A DNA stretch of 49,397 bases. Source: an uncultured Clostridia bacterium. Its GTDB lineage: Bacteria; Bacillota; Clostridia; Oscillospirales; Acutalibacteraceae. Below, one piece after another: positions 34,213 through 42,996 of the stretch; the first letter of the stretch is position 1; each line of letters opens with the position of its first letter. The position numbers and the translations under genes are program-made. The DNA is taken from positions 1-49,397 of the forward strand of contig CANQEU010000010.1 of the NCBI GenBank assembly GCA_947595635.1. Direction: 5' to 3'. Under the pieces are notes generated by a model. The model ran no database searches, was not told the DNA's origin, and saw only the letters and a program-made list of their open reading frames with translations.

Positions 34213-35607
34213 ATGAGACGTAATGTGATTAAATTTACAAGTTTATTGCTGACGCTTTTTATTATTGCACTGACTGTATCAGCGTTTATTTTTGACGCAT
34301 CAGCCAAATTTGACGGAAGCGGCGGCGCGGGAACAAAGGATAATCCGTACCTCATTTCAAATCTTGCTGACCTTGAGGAATTTAATGATTACATTACTTA
34401 TAATTACGGAGACACTCCTTATGGAGAGGGAGAGTATTTTAAGCTGACTGCCAATATAAATATGTCAGAAAAATACAATGAAAATAAACATTGGAAACCG
34501 ATTGGAGCCGCTTTGGGAGGCTTTCGCGGTGAATTTGACGGAGACGCTCATACAATAAGCGGAATATACATAGATAATCAAGGGCTGTTTTACAAGCTTG
34601 CCACAGGAGCCACAGTAAAGAACCTGACGATAAAAGGAGATATAAAACCCGGTTCCGGTGGAACCGCCGGCGGAATTACAGGAGAAAACGAGGGCGGCAC
34701 TATATTAAATTGCTGCAATGCCTGCAATATTGAACCGGCTCAAAACATCGGCGGAATAGTTGGAATAAACATTGGCGGCACAATAGAGAATTGCTATAAT
34801 ATCGGTCAAATAAGAGGATTCGGCAAATTAGGCGGAATTGCCGCCGAATGTGAAGGCGGTAGAATTGCGAATTGCTATAACATCGGCAATGTGACGGCGA
34901 CGGGCAGTAATACCTCAAGCGGAATAGTCGGCACGGTAAGCAACGGTGCCCAAATAGATAATTGCTATTACATGGAGGGTACGGCGAATAACGGAGTCGG
35001 CGGAGAAGCGGAGGATGTATCGCTGAAAACTTCAGACGCGTTTAAATCCGGTGAGGTAGCGTGGCTGCTGCAAAACGGAAATACGGATAAGGTATGGGGT
35101 CAAAATATTGGCACAGATGATTATCCCGTGTGGACCTCGGAAGAAGATAAGCACGTATTTAAGGTGACATTCTCCACCGATGGCAACGAAAATTATGCCG
35201 CTCGCTATGCAAATCCAAACGGCACTGTAGAATTGCCAAAAGAGCCTTCAAACGGTGATAAAATATTTGCCGGATGGAGTGTTACAGGTAAAGCGGACGG
35301 GGATATATTCAATGAAAAGACCCCGATAACAAATGATATAACCGTTAAGGCTATATGGGTAAGCGCAGGCGAAGAAAGTATGTATGGCGAGCTCAGCGGA
35401 GATTCCCTGATAAATTCTATAGACGCATATATAGTTCGCAGAATAGCAGGAGGATTACCTGTTGACGATAAGTATAGAACGCTTGCAGATGTTGACGCTG
35501 ACGGTGATGTAACCGACGACGATGTAAGGTTGCTTAATCAATACATTATAGGCGCAGTAAATAAGGGCGACGGAAACAGAATAGGATACCTTTACGACGG
35601 AAATTAA
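34213..35607 (+). CDS. Secreted GLUG-repeat/InlB-B-repeat protein with C-terminal dockerin
   Basis: The 464-residue protein has a signal peptide (residues 1-31, cleavage after DASA). Residues about 90-260 contain repeated IGGIVGxNxGGTIxNCYNxG units of the GLUG type, which probably form a beta-helix. About 315-385 is an InlB-type B repeat/Listeria-Bacteroides repeat (KVTFSTDGNE to DITVKAIW). A dockerin at about 392-455 follows, with a degenerate first calcium loop (ELSGDSLINSID) and a canonical second one (DVDADGDVTDDD). Dockerins bind cohesins of cellulosome-like scaffolds, so this is probably a cell-surface or extracellular adhesin-like component. No catalytic domain is recognised. The gene is framed by repeat blocks R2 and R3 in opposite orientation. 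Confidence 0.85.
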   Translation: MRRNVIKFTSLLLTLFIIALTVSAFIFDASAKFDGSGGAGTKDNPYLISNLADLEEFNDYITYNYGDTPYGEGEYFKLTANINMSEKYNENKHWKPIGAALGGFRGEFDGDAHTISGIYIDNQGLFYKLATGATVKNLTIKGDIKPGSGGTAGGITGENEGGTILNCCNACNIEPAQNIGGIVGINIGGTIENCYNIGQIRGFGKLGGIAAECEGGRIANCYNIGNVTATGSNTSSGIVGTVSNGAQIDNCYYMEGTANNGVGGEAEDVSLKTSDAFKSGEVAWLLQNGNTDKVWGQNIGTDDYPVWTSEEDKHVFKVTFSTDGNENYAARYANPNGTVELPKEPSNGDKIFAGWSVTGKADGDIFNEKTPITNDITVKAIWVSAGEESMYGELSGDSLINSIDAYIVRRIAGGLPVDDKYRTLADVDADGDVTDDDVRLLNQYIIGAVNKGDGNRIGYLYDGN

Positions 35608-35616
35608 TAAGCTATA

Positions 35617-35644
35617 AAAAACGGAGCCAAACGGCTCCGTTTTT
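35617..35644 (+). terminator. Rho-independent terminator after the dockerin gene
   Basis: The stem AAAAACGGAGCC/GGCTCCGTTTTT encloses a four-base loop (AAAC) and lies 10 bases after the stop. Confidence 0.9.
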
Positions 35645-35654
35645 GCTTGTCGAT

Positions 35655-36225
35655 AAACCTGATTTTGCAGGAGAAGCTTCGCTTCTCCTGCACCTCATCA
35701 TTCTCGTTAAAGGAATATTTACTTTCAAGCTTTTACTTGCTTTGGAGAGTTTACGCTTAACTCTCTGCCCTGTGAGGTAAAAATGATTGTGCGCTTGCAA
35801 TATTTGGCAGACAGTGGCAATAATTTTAACTTAAAATATTTCTTTGAGAGAGCAGGTGGGGCTTACGGGGGAGCGTCAGCTCCCCCGTTTAAAATCCAAT
35901 TTTAAAGTAGCAGCGTTGCCGGCGCAAGTCGGTAACGCTGCGGTCATAGAAATATAAAACAAAGCTTTTATGCTTTGAAAAATAAGATTTATAACTCTAC
36001 TTCGCCCTCGTGCCGGGCAGGCTCCTTTTAATACAAAATTTTTTTGATTTATATTTGCTTAAATCATTTGCTGTTAATAATATAAAACTATCATTCACCT
36101 GTAATCTCTGGCAGGTTTTGGGGTTGCAAGGGGCGTTTAGCCCCTTGCATAATAAACTAATATAAAGTAGCAGGCAGGTCGCCGCAAGGCGGTAACGCTG
36201 CGGTCATAGTCAGCATGCACTCAAA
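35655..36225 (-). repeat. Mosaic hairpin repeat block R3 (inverted relative to R2)
   Basis: Read on the minus strand the order is: hairpin region with GCAGCGTTACCG (about 36165-36205), linker CTTTATATTAGTTT (about 36152-36165), hairpin GCAAGGGG/CCCCTTGC (36126-36148), unique AT-rich stretch, hairpin GCAGCGTTACCG/CCGGCAACGCTGC (35910-35941), hairpin GGGGGAGC/GCTCCCCC (about 35867-35886), block TGCCACTGTCTGC to AAAAGCTTGAAAGTAAATAT (35710-35820), GAGAATGATGAGGTG, and hairpin GCAGGAGAAGC/GCTTCTCCTGC (35667-35691). The loop of the last hairpin is GAA here and GGA in R2. Confidence 0.85.
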
Positions 36226-36246
36226 GGGATTTGGATTAAAAAATTA

Positions 36247-36283
36247 AAACCGCTTGGAAATAAAAAATACATCCAAGCGGTTT
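36247..36283 (-). terminator. Terminator of the PrsA-like foldase gene
   Basis: A perfect 12-base stem, AAACCGCTTGGA with TCCAAGCGGTTT, is followed on the minus strand by a T-rich run (TTAATTTTTTA). Confidence 0.85.
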
Positions 36284-36311
36284 CTGACTTTGATTAATTA
36301 TTTTTGCTTAA

Positions 36312-37484
36312 TTATGAATTTGAGGAGGCGTTTGCAGAGGTTATTTCGTTCATCTTCTTCTCAAGCTCTTCAGGTGTGTACTGATTGAAAGCGGCGCTGT
36401 TTTCCTGAACTTCCATCTTCTCTGCCTGCTCGTTAATATAATTCTCAAACTCATCTTTTTTCATATTGGTAAGAACCGAATAGCTCTTGCTTTCGTCCTT
36501 TGCAAGCCCGTCGGCGCTGTCTTTTATATCGCCTTTGGAAACAAGATACATAACAGCCGTGTCGCCCTCTCCGACTGTAATTACCGAAGCCTCGCCGGTT
36601 TTCAGCTTTTTGACCTCATTGATTATATCAGCCGGTGCAGATGAGTTGTCGAGCAGCTCCTGATTTGTTACGGCAGAGCTTGTCGCAGACTTCTGATCCT
36701 TCATAAATTCCGTGTCTATTTCGTCAAAGCTCTTCTTTCCGTCGTTTATATCTTTTGCGTAACCGTCAAATTTTTCCTTTGCCTCTTTTATCTCTTTGTC
36801 GCTTAAGGCTTTTGTTGTGGATGCTGAGGAATCAGCGCTTTGATCAGAAGACTCAACCGTTGTGTAAAGATTCATAGGAAGATATGAGTAGTCAACATAG
36901 TTGTCGGTGTAATATTTTTTCAGCTCGTCGGCAGAAACCTCAAATTCGCCGCCCTTATTGTAAAGCTTTTTGAATAAAGCCTCGTACTTTGTGCTGAATT
37001 CGGCATAAGCAAGCTTGTATGAATCCTTTGATATACCAAGCTTTTCATATGTGCTTCCGCTATACGCCCAGCTTTGCGTTGTGAGCGTGTCTATCTGTGT
37101 TTTATCGCTGTCAGAAAGCTTAAGTCCGAGCTCGTCAAATTTTTTCAGCGTGAACAGCAGAGCCTTGCTGCTGTTAGAAGCGGTGTTAAGGATATAGTCC
37201 TTACCGGTGACCTCTTTGTCTTTGTTGTCCTTTATTTTGGCTGTCATAACGTCAACTGCCTCTGTTGCCTCTGTTGCGCCGTCGGCGTCGGTTGTTACTT
37301 CAACATCCGACTGAGCGCTCTGCTTAGCAAAGCTGTAAGCGCCTGACATATAATAGATGTATGTTCCTATAGGCAGGGTGTTCTTGTCATCCTTATAAGA
37401 CCAGCTTGTGTCCGCACAGCTTGTTGCGGCAACAAGTATTCCTGCTGCCAACGCTGCGGCAGCGGCTTTTTTTAGTATTTTCAT
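36312..37484 (-). CDS. Lipoprotein, PrsA/SurA-like foldase candidate
   Basis: The 390-residue protein has a lipoprotein signal peptide with lipobox ATSC (Cys23). It is rich in Lys, Asp, Ser and Thr, with long helices and low-complexity Asp/Thr/Ser stretches (about 58-72 and 213-226). The segment KTGEASVITVGEGDTAVMYLVSKGDI resembles the core of a parvulin-type rotamase, flanked by SurA/PrsA-like chaperone helices. A PrsA-like gene beside mfd and pth is common in Clostridia. It probably helps fold exported proteins; whether it is an active prolyl isomerase is uncertain. Confidence 0.72.
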   Translation of the reverse strand: MKILKKAAAAALAAGILVAATSCADTSWSYKDDKNTLPIGTYIYYMSGAYSFAKQSAQSDVEVTTDADGATEATEAVDVMTAKIKDNKDKEVTGKDYILNTASNSSKALLFTLKKFDELGLKLSDSDKTQIDTLTTQSWAYSGSTYEKLGISKDSYKLAYAEFSTKYEALFKKLYNKGGEFEVSADELKKYYTDNYVDYSYLPMNLYTTVESSDQSADSSASTTKALSDKEIKEAKEKFDGYAKDINDGKKSFDEIDTEFMKDQKSATSSAVTNQELLDNSSAPADIINEVKKLKTGEASVITVGEGDTAVMYLVSKGDIKDSADGLAKDESKSYSVLTNMKKDEFENYINEQAEKMEVQENSAAFNQYTPEELEKKMNEITSANASSNS

Positions 37485-37521
37485 TTTATTTACCGTCCTT
37501 TCACTTGTAAAAAACGTAACT

Positions 37522-37550
37522 ATTATACTCTTTTTTGACTAATTTGTCTA
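37522..37550 (-). promoter_or_regulatory. Sigma-A promoter of the PrsA-like gene
   Basis: On the minus strand TAGACA, a 17-base spacer and TATAAT lie about 38 bases before the start codon, so the gene has its own promoter despite following mfd. Confidence 0.75.
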
Positions 37551-37637
37551 TATATAATAGTCACAAATTCGTGCGTTTTAAAAACAAATTTACATTTAGA
37601 GCCGTAAATATGGCAAAATATACGGCTATTTTTCGCT

Positions 37638-40600
37638 TTAAGCAAAAAATATTTGTTTTAGCATTTTGTCCGGCGTAACGCCGCTTTGAAATTTAACGGA
37701 TATATACGGCTTGCTTCCGGCGTTAAGAAAAGCTGAGCCCTTGAACCTGCTTATTGTTTCCGCGGCAAACGGAGTTTTTATATTGTTCGTGTAAAGCATT
37801 ATGCTCGTTCCGTTTTGTTTGATTTCATATATGCCGAATGACGCTGCCAAAGCCCTTGTGAGGGCGACGTTTATCAGTCCGAGCACTGCGTCGGGCGGCT
37901 CACCGAAGCGGTCGATAAGCTCGTCGGTAACATCTCTTGCGTCGTCCTTGTTTCGTATGTCTGAAATGCGCTTGTAGATGTCAAGGCGCTGACCCGTCGA
38001 TTCGATATAGCTTTCGGGAATGTGCGCCTGTATTTGAACGTCTACAAGGCATTCAAGCTCTGTCGGCGTTTCGTTTTTTATTCCCTTCGCCTCGTTCAGC
38101 GCCTCGCCGAGCAGCTTTAAATACATATCATATCCGACGTCCTCCATATGTCCGTGCTGCTGCGCTCCGAGGATATTTCCGGCTCCTCTCAGCTCAAGGT
38201 CGCGCATGGCGATTTTAAAGCCGGAGCCAAATTCGGTAAATTCCTTTATGGCGTTCAGACGTTTTTGAGATATTTCCGTCAAAACCTTTTGAGGACGGAA
38301 CGTAAAGTAGGCATAGGCGCGCCGTGTGCTCCTGCCAACTCGTCCGCGCAGCTGATGAAGCTGTGAAAGCCCCATATGGTCGGCGTCCTCTATTATGAGG
38401 GTGTTTGCGTTTGGCAAATCTATTCCTGTTTCGATAATTGTTGTTGAAACAAGCAGATTTATTTCCTGCTCAAGCATCCTCTGCCATATATCCGAAAGCT
38501 CGTTTTCAGACATTTTACCGTGAGCCACCGCTATCTTTGCTTCGGGAATAAGTCTTTGAAGTCTTGCCGCGCAGCGTTCTATGGATTCAACTCTGTTATG
38601 AAGGTAGAACACCTGACCGCCTCGTCTTAGCTCACGCCTTACAGCTTCCGATATTACCCCGTCGTCATGCTCTAACACATAGGTTTGAACGGGATGTCTG
38701 TCCTGAGGAGCGTCCTCAAGCGTGCTCATATCTCGTATTCCGCTCATTGCCATATTTAAGGTTCGCGGTATCGGCGTGGCGGAAAGGGTCAAAACGTCAA
38801 CGTTTTTGCAAATTTCCTTAAAGCGCTCCTTTTGCGCAACGCCGAAACGCTGCTCCTCGTCTATTATTACCAGTCCGAGATTTCTGAATGTAACGTCCTT
38901 TTGCACTACCCGATGAGTTCCTATTACCAAATCTATATCTCCGCGCGCAAGTCGCTTTATAATTTCCTCCTGCTGCTTTTGCGTGCGAAAGCGGCTTAAA
39001 AGCTCTATTTTTACTGGGAAGCCCTCAAAACGGTTCATTGCCGTTTGATAATGCTGCCATGCAAGTATTGTTGTGGGACAAAGAAAAACGCACTGCTTTG
39101 AGTCTGTAACGCACTTGAATGCGGCTCTTAGCGCAACCTCGGTTTTTCCGAAGCCGACGTCGCCGCACAAAAGTCTATCCATTGGAGCGGTGCGCTCCAT
39201 ATCGCCCTTTATTTCGTCAACGCAGCGAAGCTGGTCGTCCGTTTCCTCATATTCAAAGCCCATTTCAAAATCGCGCTGCCATTCGCCGTCAGGCGAAAAC
39301 GCATAGCCCGGCGCTGCCATTCTCTCGGCATAAAGCCTTGTGAGCTCGCTTGCAATATCCTTGACGTTTTTGCGCACTCTCGCTTTTGTTTTTTGCCAGT
39401 CGCCGCTCCCAAGGCGGTTTATCTTAACGGCGGAATTTTCCTTGGGGCCTATATATTTTGATATAAGGTCAAGCTGCGTAACCGGTACATACAAGGTGTC
39501 CTTTTTCGCGTATTCCACCTTTATGTAATCCTTGACCACTCCCTGAACCTCGATTTTATGAATGCCCTTAAATATACCTATACCGTGTGTTGAGTGAACA
39601 ACGTAGTCGCCGTTTGAAAGCTCCGAAAGAGAATATATCTGCTGTGCGTTTTTATCCTTTTTCGTTTTGCGCTTTCTTATTTTGCCGGTTATTCCGTGCG
39701 TTATCAGTATAAAGCCCGTCTGAGGATATTCAAAGCCGGACGACAGTCCGCCGGGCAAAACGTAAATACATCCGTTAAGCGGCTGTTCAATGTCATTTGC
39801 CCTTGTAATGACATATCCCTTTTCCTCAAGCTCAAAGGCGAGAGAGGCCGCCGCCTTTTCGGTGCCGGCAAGGATTACAATGCTCGTGTTTTTATTATGA
39901 AGCTCGTTTAGATCCTCTAAAAGGATTTTGACCGAACCGCTCCAGAGTGAGAGCTGCTTCAGATTAAAGGTCACAATTTCGTTAATTTTAAGCTCATATC
40001 CTGAGGTTGCGAAGTTGTCGAGATATACAAGTCTGTTTTTTGAAAGTATTGAAATAACTGCGGTTTTGTCAATGGAATATGTTTCAAAGCCGCGGCAAAG
40101 TATCCCCTGGGAAAAGCATTCCTTAAGCTCCTCCTCAAACAGCCGTTCATATGAGCGCAGTCTTTCCCTTGTTCTTAAGCTTTCCGACACGAAATAAAGC
40201 GTGTTGTCGTCTGCGTAATCAAAGAGCGTCGCTGTATTGTCATATGCAAGGGCTATGAATTTGTCCATTGAGCCGGAGAATATCCCGTTTTTTATATTGT
40301 CCGCCTCTCGGTACAGCACTTCTCTTGCCTTCGGCGCGTTTTTGCCCTTGAGAAGCTGCGCCTTGCGCTCTATTTTTTCGGCAAGCTCATTTGGATTTTC
40401 TATAAGAAGCTCAGAGGACGGGGTCAGGCTTATCTCCTCTATATATTCCGTTCTGCGCTGTGATTCAATGTCAAAGAAGTTGAGCGTATCCACCTCGTCT
40501 CCCCAAAGCTCGATACGCACGGGATTTTCTGAATCGGGCATAAAGAAGTCGATTATACCGCCTCTTACCGCGAACTGTCCTCTGCCCTCGACCTGAGAGC

Positions 40601-41087
40601 AGCGCTCATAGCCGGCAAGCACAAGAGCCTGAACTATTTTCTCGACGCTTGCTTGTGCTCCGCTTTTTAAGGTGAGGGAAGCTTTTTTGAGAGCATACGG
40701 CGGTATTGTGTATTGAACGGCTGCGTCAATGCAGGCGATAACAGCAGTATATTCTCCGCTTGCCATTTTGCACAGCACGTTTATGCGGCTGTGCTCATAC
40801 TCCTTTGAAATGCTCTGCATATTCCTGAAATTAAAATCACGTACGGGATATAAAAGCGGTTTGCCGCCCATTGAGGCAAGGTCGTTTGCGAGCGTTTGCG
40901 CCTGAGCCTCATCGTCTACTATGATAAATGCCTTTGAGCCGAAATCGGAGCAAAGGGTGTGGATTATATTCGCTTTGAGCTGGGTTGTTAGTCCTGCCGC
41001 GACTGCGGCCGAGGACGGCGATTTAAGCGCTTCTCTTAACAGCTTATATTCCCTGAGCTTTGATGTTGTGTTCTGAATAAATTTCAT
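37638..41087 (-). CDS. mfd: Transcription-repair coupling factor Mfd
   Basis: The 1149-residue protein has the UvrB-homology region at the N-terminus (about 1-350), the RNA-polymerase-interacting domain (about 470-560; GDYVVHSTHGIGIFKGI) and the RecG-like translocase with GDVGFGKTEVALRAAFK, DEEQRFGV and a helicase C domain (QLRGRVGRSTRRAYAYF). The TRCF C-terminal domain follows. It removes RNA polymerase stalled at DNA lesions and recruits UvrA. The length is normal. It follows pth by 15 bases on the minus strand. Confidence 0.97.
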   Translation of the reverse strand: MKFIQNTTSKLREYKLLREALKSPSSAAVAAGLTTQLKANIIHTLCSDFGSKAFIIVDDEAQAQTLANDLASMGGKPLLYPVRDFNFRNMQSISKEYEHSRINVLCKMASGEYTAVIACIDAAVQYTIPPYALKKASLTLKSGAQASVEKIVQALVLAGYERCSQVEGRGQFAVRGGIIDFFMPDSENPVRIELWGDEVDTLNFFDIESQRRTEYIEEISLTPSSELLIENPNELAEKIERKAQLLKGKNAPKAREVLYREADNIKNGIFSGSMDKFIALAYDNTATLFDYADDNTLYFVSESLRTRERLRSYERLFEEELKECFSQGILCRGFETYSIDKTAVISILSKNRLVYLDNFATSGYELKINEIVTFNLKQLSLWSGSVKILLEDLNELHNKNTSIVILAGTEKAAASLAFELEEKGYVITRANDIEQPLNGCIYVLPGGLSSGFEYPQTGFILITHGITGKIRKRKTKKDKNAQQIYSLSELSNGDYVVHSTHGIGIFKGIHKIEVQGVVKDYIKVEYAKKDTLYVPVTQLDLISKYIGPKENSAVKINRLGSGDWQKTKARVRKNVKDIASELTRLYAERMAAPGYAFSPDGEWQRDFEMGFEYEETDDQLRCVDEIKGDMERTAPMDRLLCGDVGFGKTEVALRAAFKCVTDSKQCVFLCPTTILAWQHYQTAMNRFEGFPVKIELLSRFRTQKQQEEIIKRLARGDIDLVIGTHRVVQKDVTFRNLGLVIIDEEQRFGVAQKERFKEICKNVDVLTLSATPIPRTLNMAMSGIRDMSTLEDAPQDRHPVQTYVLEHDDGVISEAVRRELRRGGQVFYLHNRVESIERCAARLQRLIPEAKIAVAHGKMSENELSDIWQRMLEQEINLLVSTTIIETGIDLPNANTLIIEDADHMGLSQLHQLRGRVGRSTRRAYAYFTFRPQKVLTEISQKRLNAIKEFTEFGSGFKIAMRDLELRGAGNILGAQQHGHMEDVGYDMYLKLLGEALNEAKGIKNETPTELECLVDVQIQAHIPESYIESTGQRLDIYKRISDIRNKDDARDVTDELIDRFGEPPDAVLGLINVALTRALAASFGIYEIKQNGTSIMLYTNNIKTPFAAETISRFKGSAFLNAGSKPYISVKFQSGVTPDKMLKQIFFA

Positions 41088-41102
41088 TATATTTACCTTA
41101 TA

Positions 41103-41696
41103 TCAAGAATTGTAAAGATTCATAGCCTTGTCGATTTCTCCGTTTATTATCAATCGGGCCGCGTCGCAGGCAGCTTCGGCAGCCTTTGAAAAAAGAGATA
41201 AGTCTGCTGCCGTGAATTTTGACAGCACCCAGTCGGCAAGGTCAAAGTGTTCTGGCTTTGCGCCTACTCCCATTTTTATCCGTGGAAATTCATCGCTTTT
41301 GCAAAGGTTTATTATGCTGCGCAGACCCTTTTGTCCGCCGTCGCTGCCCTTGCGTCTTATACGAAGCCTGCCCGGCTCAAGCGATATGTCGTCTGATATT
41401 ATAACAACATTCATAGGGGATAATTTGTAAAAATTCATTGCTTCTCTTACAGCCTCGCCGCTTTTGTTCATAAAGGTTTGAGGCTTTAAAAGCATTACGC
41501 TTTTATCTCCTATTTTTCCTGTTCCTACAAGAGCCTTGTATTTTAAACGCTTTACGTCTATTGAGTATTTTCCCGCTATCATATCAAGAGTGATAAAGCC
41601 TGCGTTGTGGCGTGTGTTTTCGTATTCTTTGCCGGGATTTCCAAGTCCGACTATGATAAAATCTATTCCGCCGGATTTTTTAAATGGATTAAACAT
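41103..41696 (-). CDS. pth: Peptidyl-tRNA hydrolase
   Basis: I place the start at ATG 41696, nine codons inside the longest frame, because AAGGAG lies 9 bases before it. The 197-residue enzyme has the conserved IIVGLGNPGKEYENTRHNAGF with catalytic H30, MNKSGEAV, and DDISLEPGRLRIRRKGSDGGQKGLRSI. It recycles peptidyl-tRNAs dropped from ribosomes. The order prs-pth-mfd is common in Firmicutes. Confidence 0.95.
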   Translation of the reverse strand: MFNPFKKSGGIDFIIVGLGNPGKEYENTRHNAGFITLDMIAGKYSIDVKRLKYKALVGTGKIGDKSVMLLKPQTFMNKSGEAVREAMNFYKLSPMNVVIISDDISLEPGRLRIRRKGSDGGQKGLRSIINLCKSDEFPRIKMGVGAKPEHFDLADWVLSKFTAADLSLFSKAAEAACDAARLIINGEIDKAMNLYNS

Positions 41697-41787
41697 AAAA
41701 TTTTGCTCCTTGCAACACGACAAAAATGCGATAAATCCAAAACAGGAGTTATCGCATTCTATCGTTCAGTTTTTTTAAAATCGTTTA

Positions 41788-42747
41788 TCAGCCGAACATA
41801 GGTGAAACAGGCTTGTCGGCATAAATTCTTTCAATCGCCTCGGCAAATACGGGAGCGGTGGGAAGAATTGTAAATTTATCTATCATTTTCTCGTCCGTTA
41901 CCGGCACTGTGTCAAGCAGGATAACCTCTTTTATAAGACTCTTTTCGATTCTCTCGATTGCCGGGCCTGAGAGCACGCCGTGTGTTGCGCACGCCACAAC
42001 GCTTGTTGCGCCGCCCTTTTCTACGATTGCCTGAGCGGCGTTGCAGAGAGTTCCGGCGGTGTCTATCATATCGTCAACGAGAATAGCCTTTTTGTTTCTT
42101 ACGTCGCCTATTATGTTCATAACCTCAGAGACATTAGCTCTCTGGCGGCGTTTATCTATAATTGCAAGGGGGCAGCCGATTTTAGCGGCAAAGTTTCTTG
42201 CTCTTGTAACAGAACCGAGGTCGGGAGATACTACAACGTAGTTTTCGGTGTCCGTTCCTATCTGCTCCTTCATATGGTTTGCGAGCAGCGGAGCGCCGAG
42301 AAGATGATCGACGGGAAGATTGAAAAAGCCCTGTATCTGAGCGCAATGCAGATCCATTGTAAGAATCCTGTCGGCGCCGGCGCAGGTGAGAAGATCAGCG
42401 CAAAGCTTTGCTGAGATCGGGTCTCTTGCCTTTGCTTTTCTGTCTTGTCTTGCATAGCCGAAATAAGGAATAACGGCTGTGATCCTTGCGGCGGAAGCAC
42501 GTTTCATGGCGTCCATCATAATAAGAATTTCCATAAGATTATCGTTTACGGGAGCGCAGGTGGACTGAACGATGAAGCATTCGCTTCCTCTTACCGATTC
42601 GTGAAGTGAAACGGAGATTTCTCCGTCGCTGAAGGTCGAGCAGTCTGATTTGCCGAGCGGCAGACCGAGACATCCTGCTATACCCTGAGCTATTTCCTTG
42701 TTTGAGCTTCCGGTGAAGATTTTAATATCCTTTCCGTGAAAATTCAT
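41788..42747 (-). CDS. prs: Ribose-phosphate pyrophosphokinase
   Basis: The 319-residue enzyme contains the FTGSSNKEIAQGIA N-terminus, a catalytic flexible loop region near YFGYARQDRK, the metal/ATP-binding DLHCAQIQGFFNLPVDHL, and the PRPP-binding loop AILVDDMIDTAGT. It makes PRPP from ribose-5-phosphate and ATP for nucleotide, His and Trp synthesis. It is of class I length. The gene is separated from the GlmU-like gene upstream by the cloverleaf element at 42805-42912. Confidence 0.96.
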   Translation of the reverse strand: MNFHGKDIKIFTGSSNKEIAQGIAGCLGLPLGKSDCSTFSDGEISVSLHESVRGSECFIVQSTCAPVNDNLMEILIMMDAMKRASAARITAVIPYFGYARQDRKAKARDPISAKLCADLLTCAGADRILTMDLHCAQIQGFFNLPVDHLLGAPLLANHMKEQIGTDTENYVVVSPDLGSVTRARNFAAKIGCPLAIIDKRRQRANVSEVMNIIGDVRNKKAILVDDMIDTAGTLCNAAQAIVEKGGATSVVACATHGVLSGPAIERIEKSLIKEVILLDTVPVTDEKMIDKFTILPTAPVFAEAIERIYADKPVSPMFG

Positions 42748-42804
42748 TTAATTTAACCCCCTGTTTTTATAAAATGCGGATGATGTATGAGTTTGTGCCT
42801 TATA

Positions 42805-42912
42805 CCTGCGGCGACATGAACTGCCGAAGGCAGTTCCGAGCTCCGGCACAACGCCGAGCCGGCGTTGTGCCGGAGCTGCTTCCCCGCGAAGCGGGGAAGC
42901 GGTCGCCGCAGG
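42805..42912. repeat. 108-base cloverleaf-forming palindromic element
   Basis: An outer 11-base perfect stem, CCTGCGGCGAC (42805-42815) with GTCGCCGCAGG (42902-42912), encloses three perfect hairpins. These are AACTGCC/GGCAGTT with loop GAA (42819-42835), an 18-base stem with loop AGC (arms 42839-42856 and 42860-42877), and GCTTCCCCGC/GCGGGGAAGC with loop GAA (42878-42900). Almost every base is paired. It is more GC-rich than its surroundings. No coding potential is evident. Confidence 0.9.
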
Positions 42913-42996
42913 AAGTTTGATCAAGCTGATTTTTTCCTCCGCGCTTTTAAATCTGTGAAAATTTAAAGAGCAAAGAGATACTTTGATTAAAATATA

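Larger units (their letters stand above)
35608..36311. other. 704-base gene-free region after the dockerin gene
   Basis: It holds the dockerin gene terminator, repeat block R3, about 180 bases of AT-rich sequence between its two parts (about 35945-36110) and the terminator of the foldase gene. No gene seen; short open frames cross the repeats but are not supported. Confidence 0.7.

Noticed and set aside
42805-42912. The cloverleaf as a tRNA or tRNA-like gene
   Set aside because: The arm lengths (11, 7, 18 and 10 base pairs with 3-base loops) do not fit a tRNA; there is no T-loop, anticodon loop or CCA.
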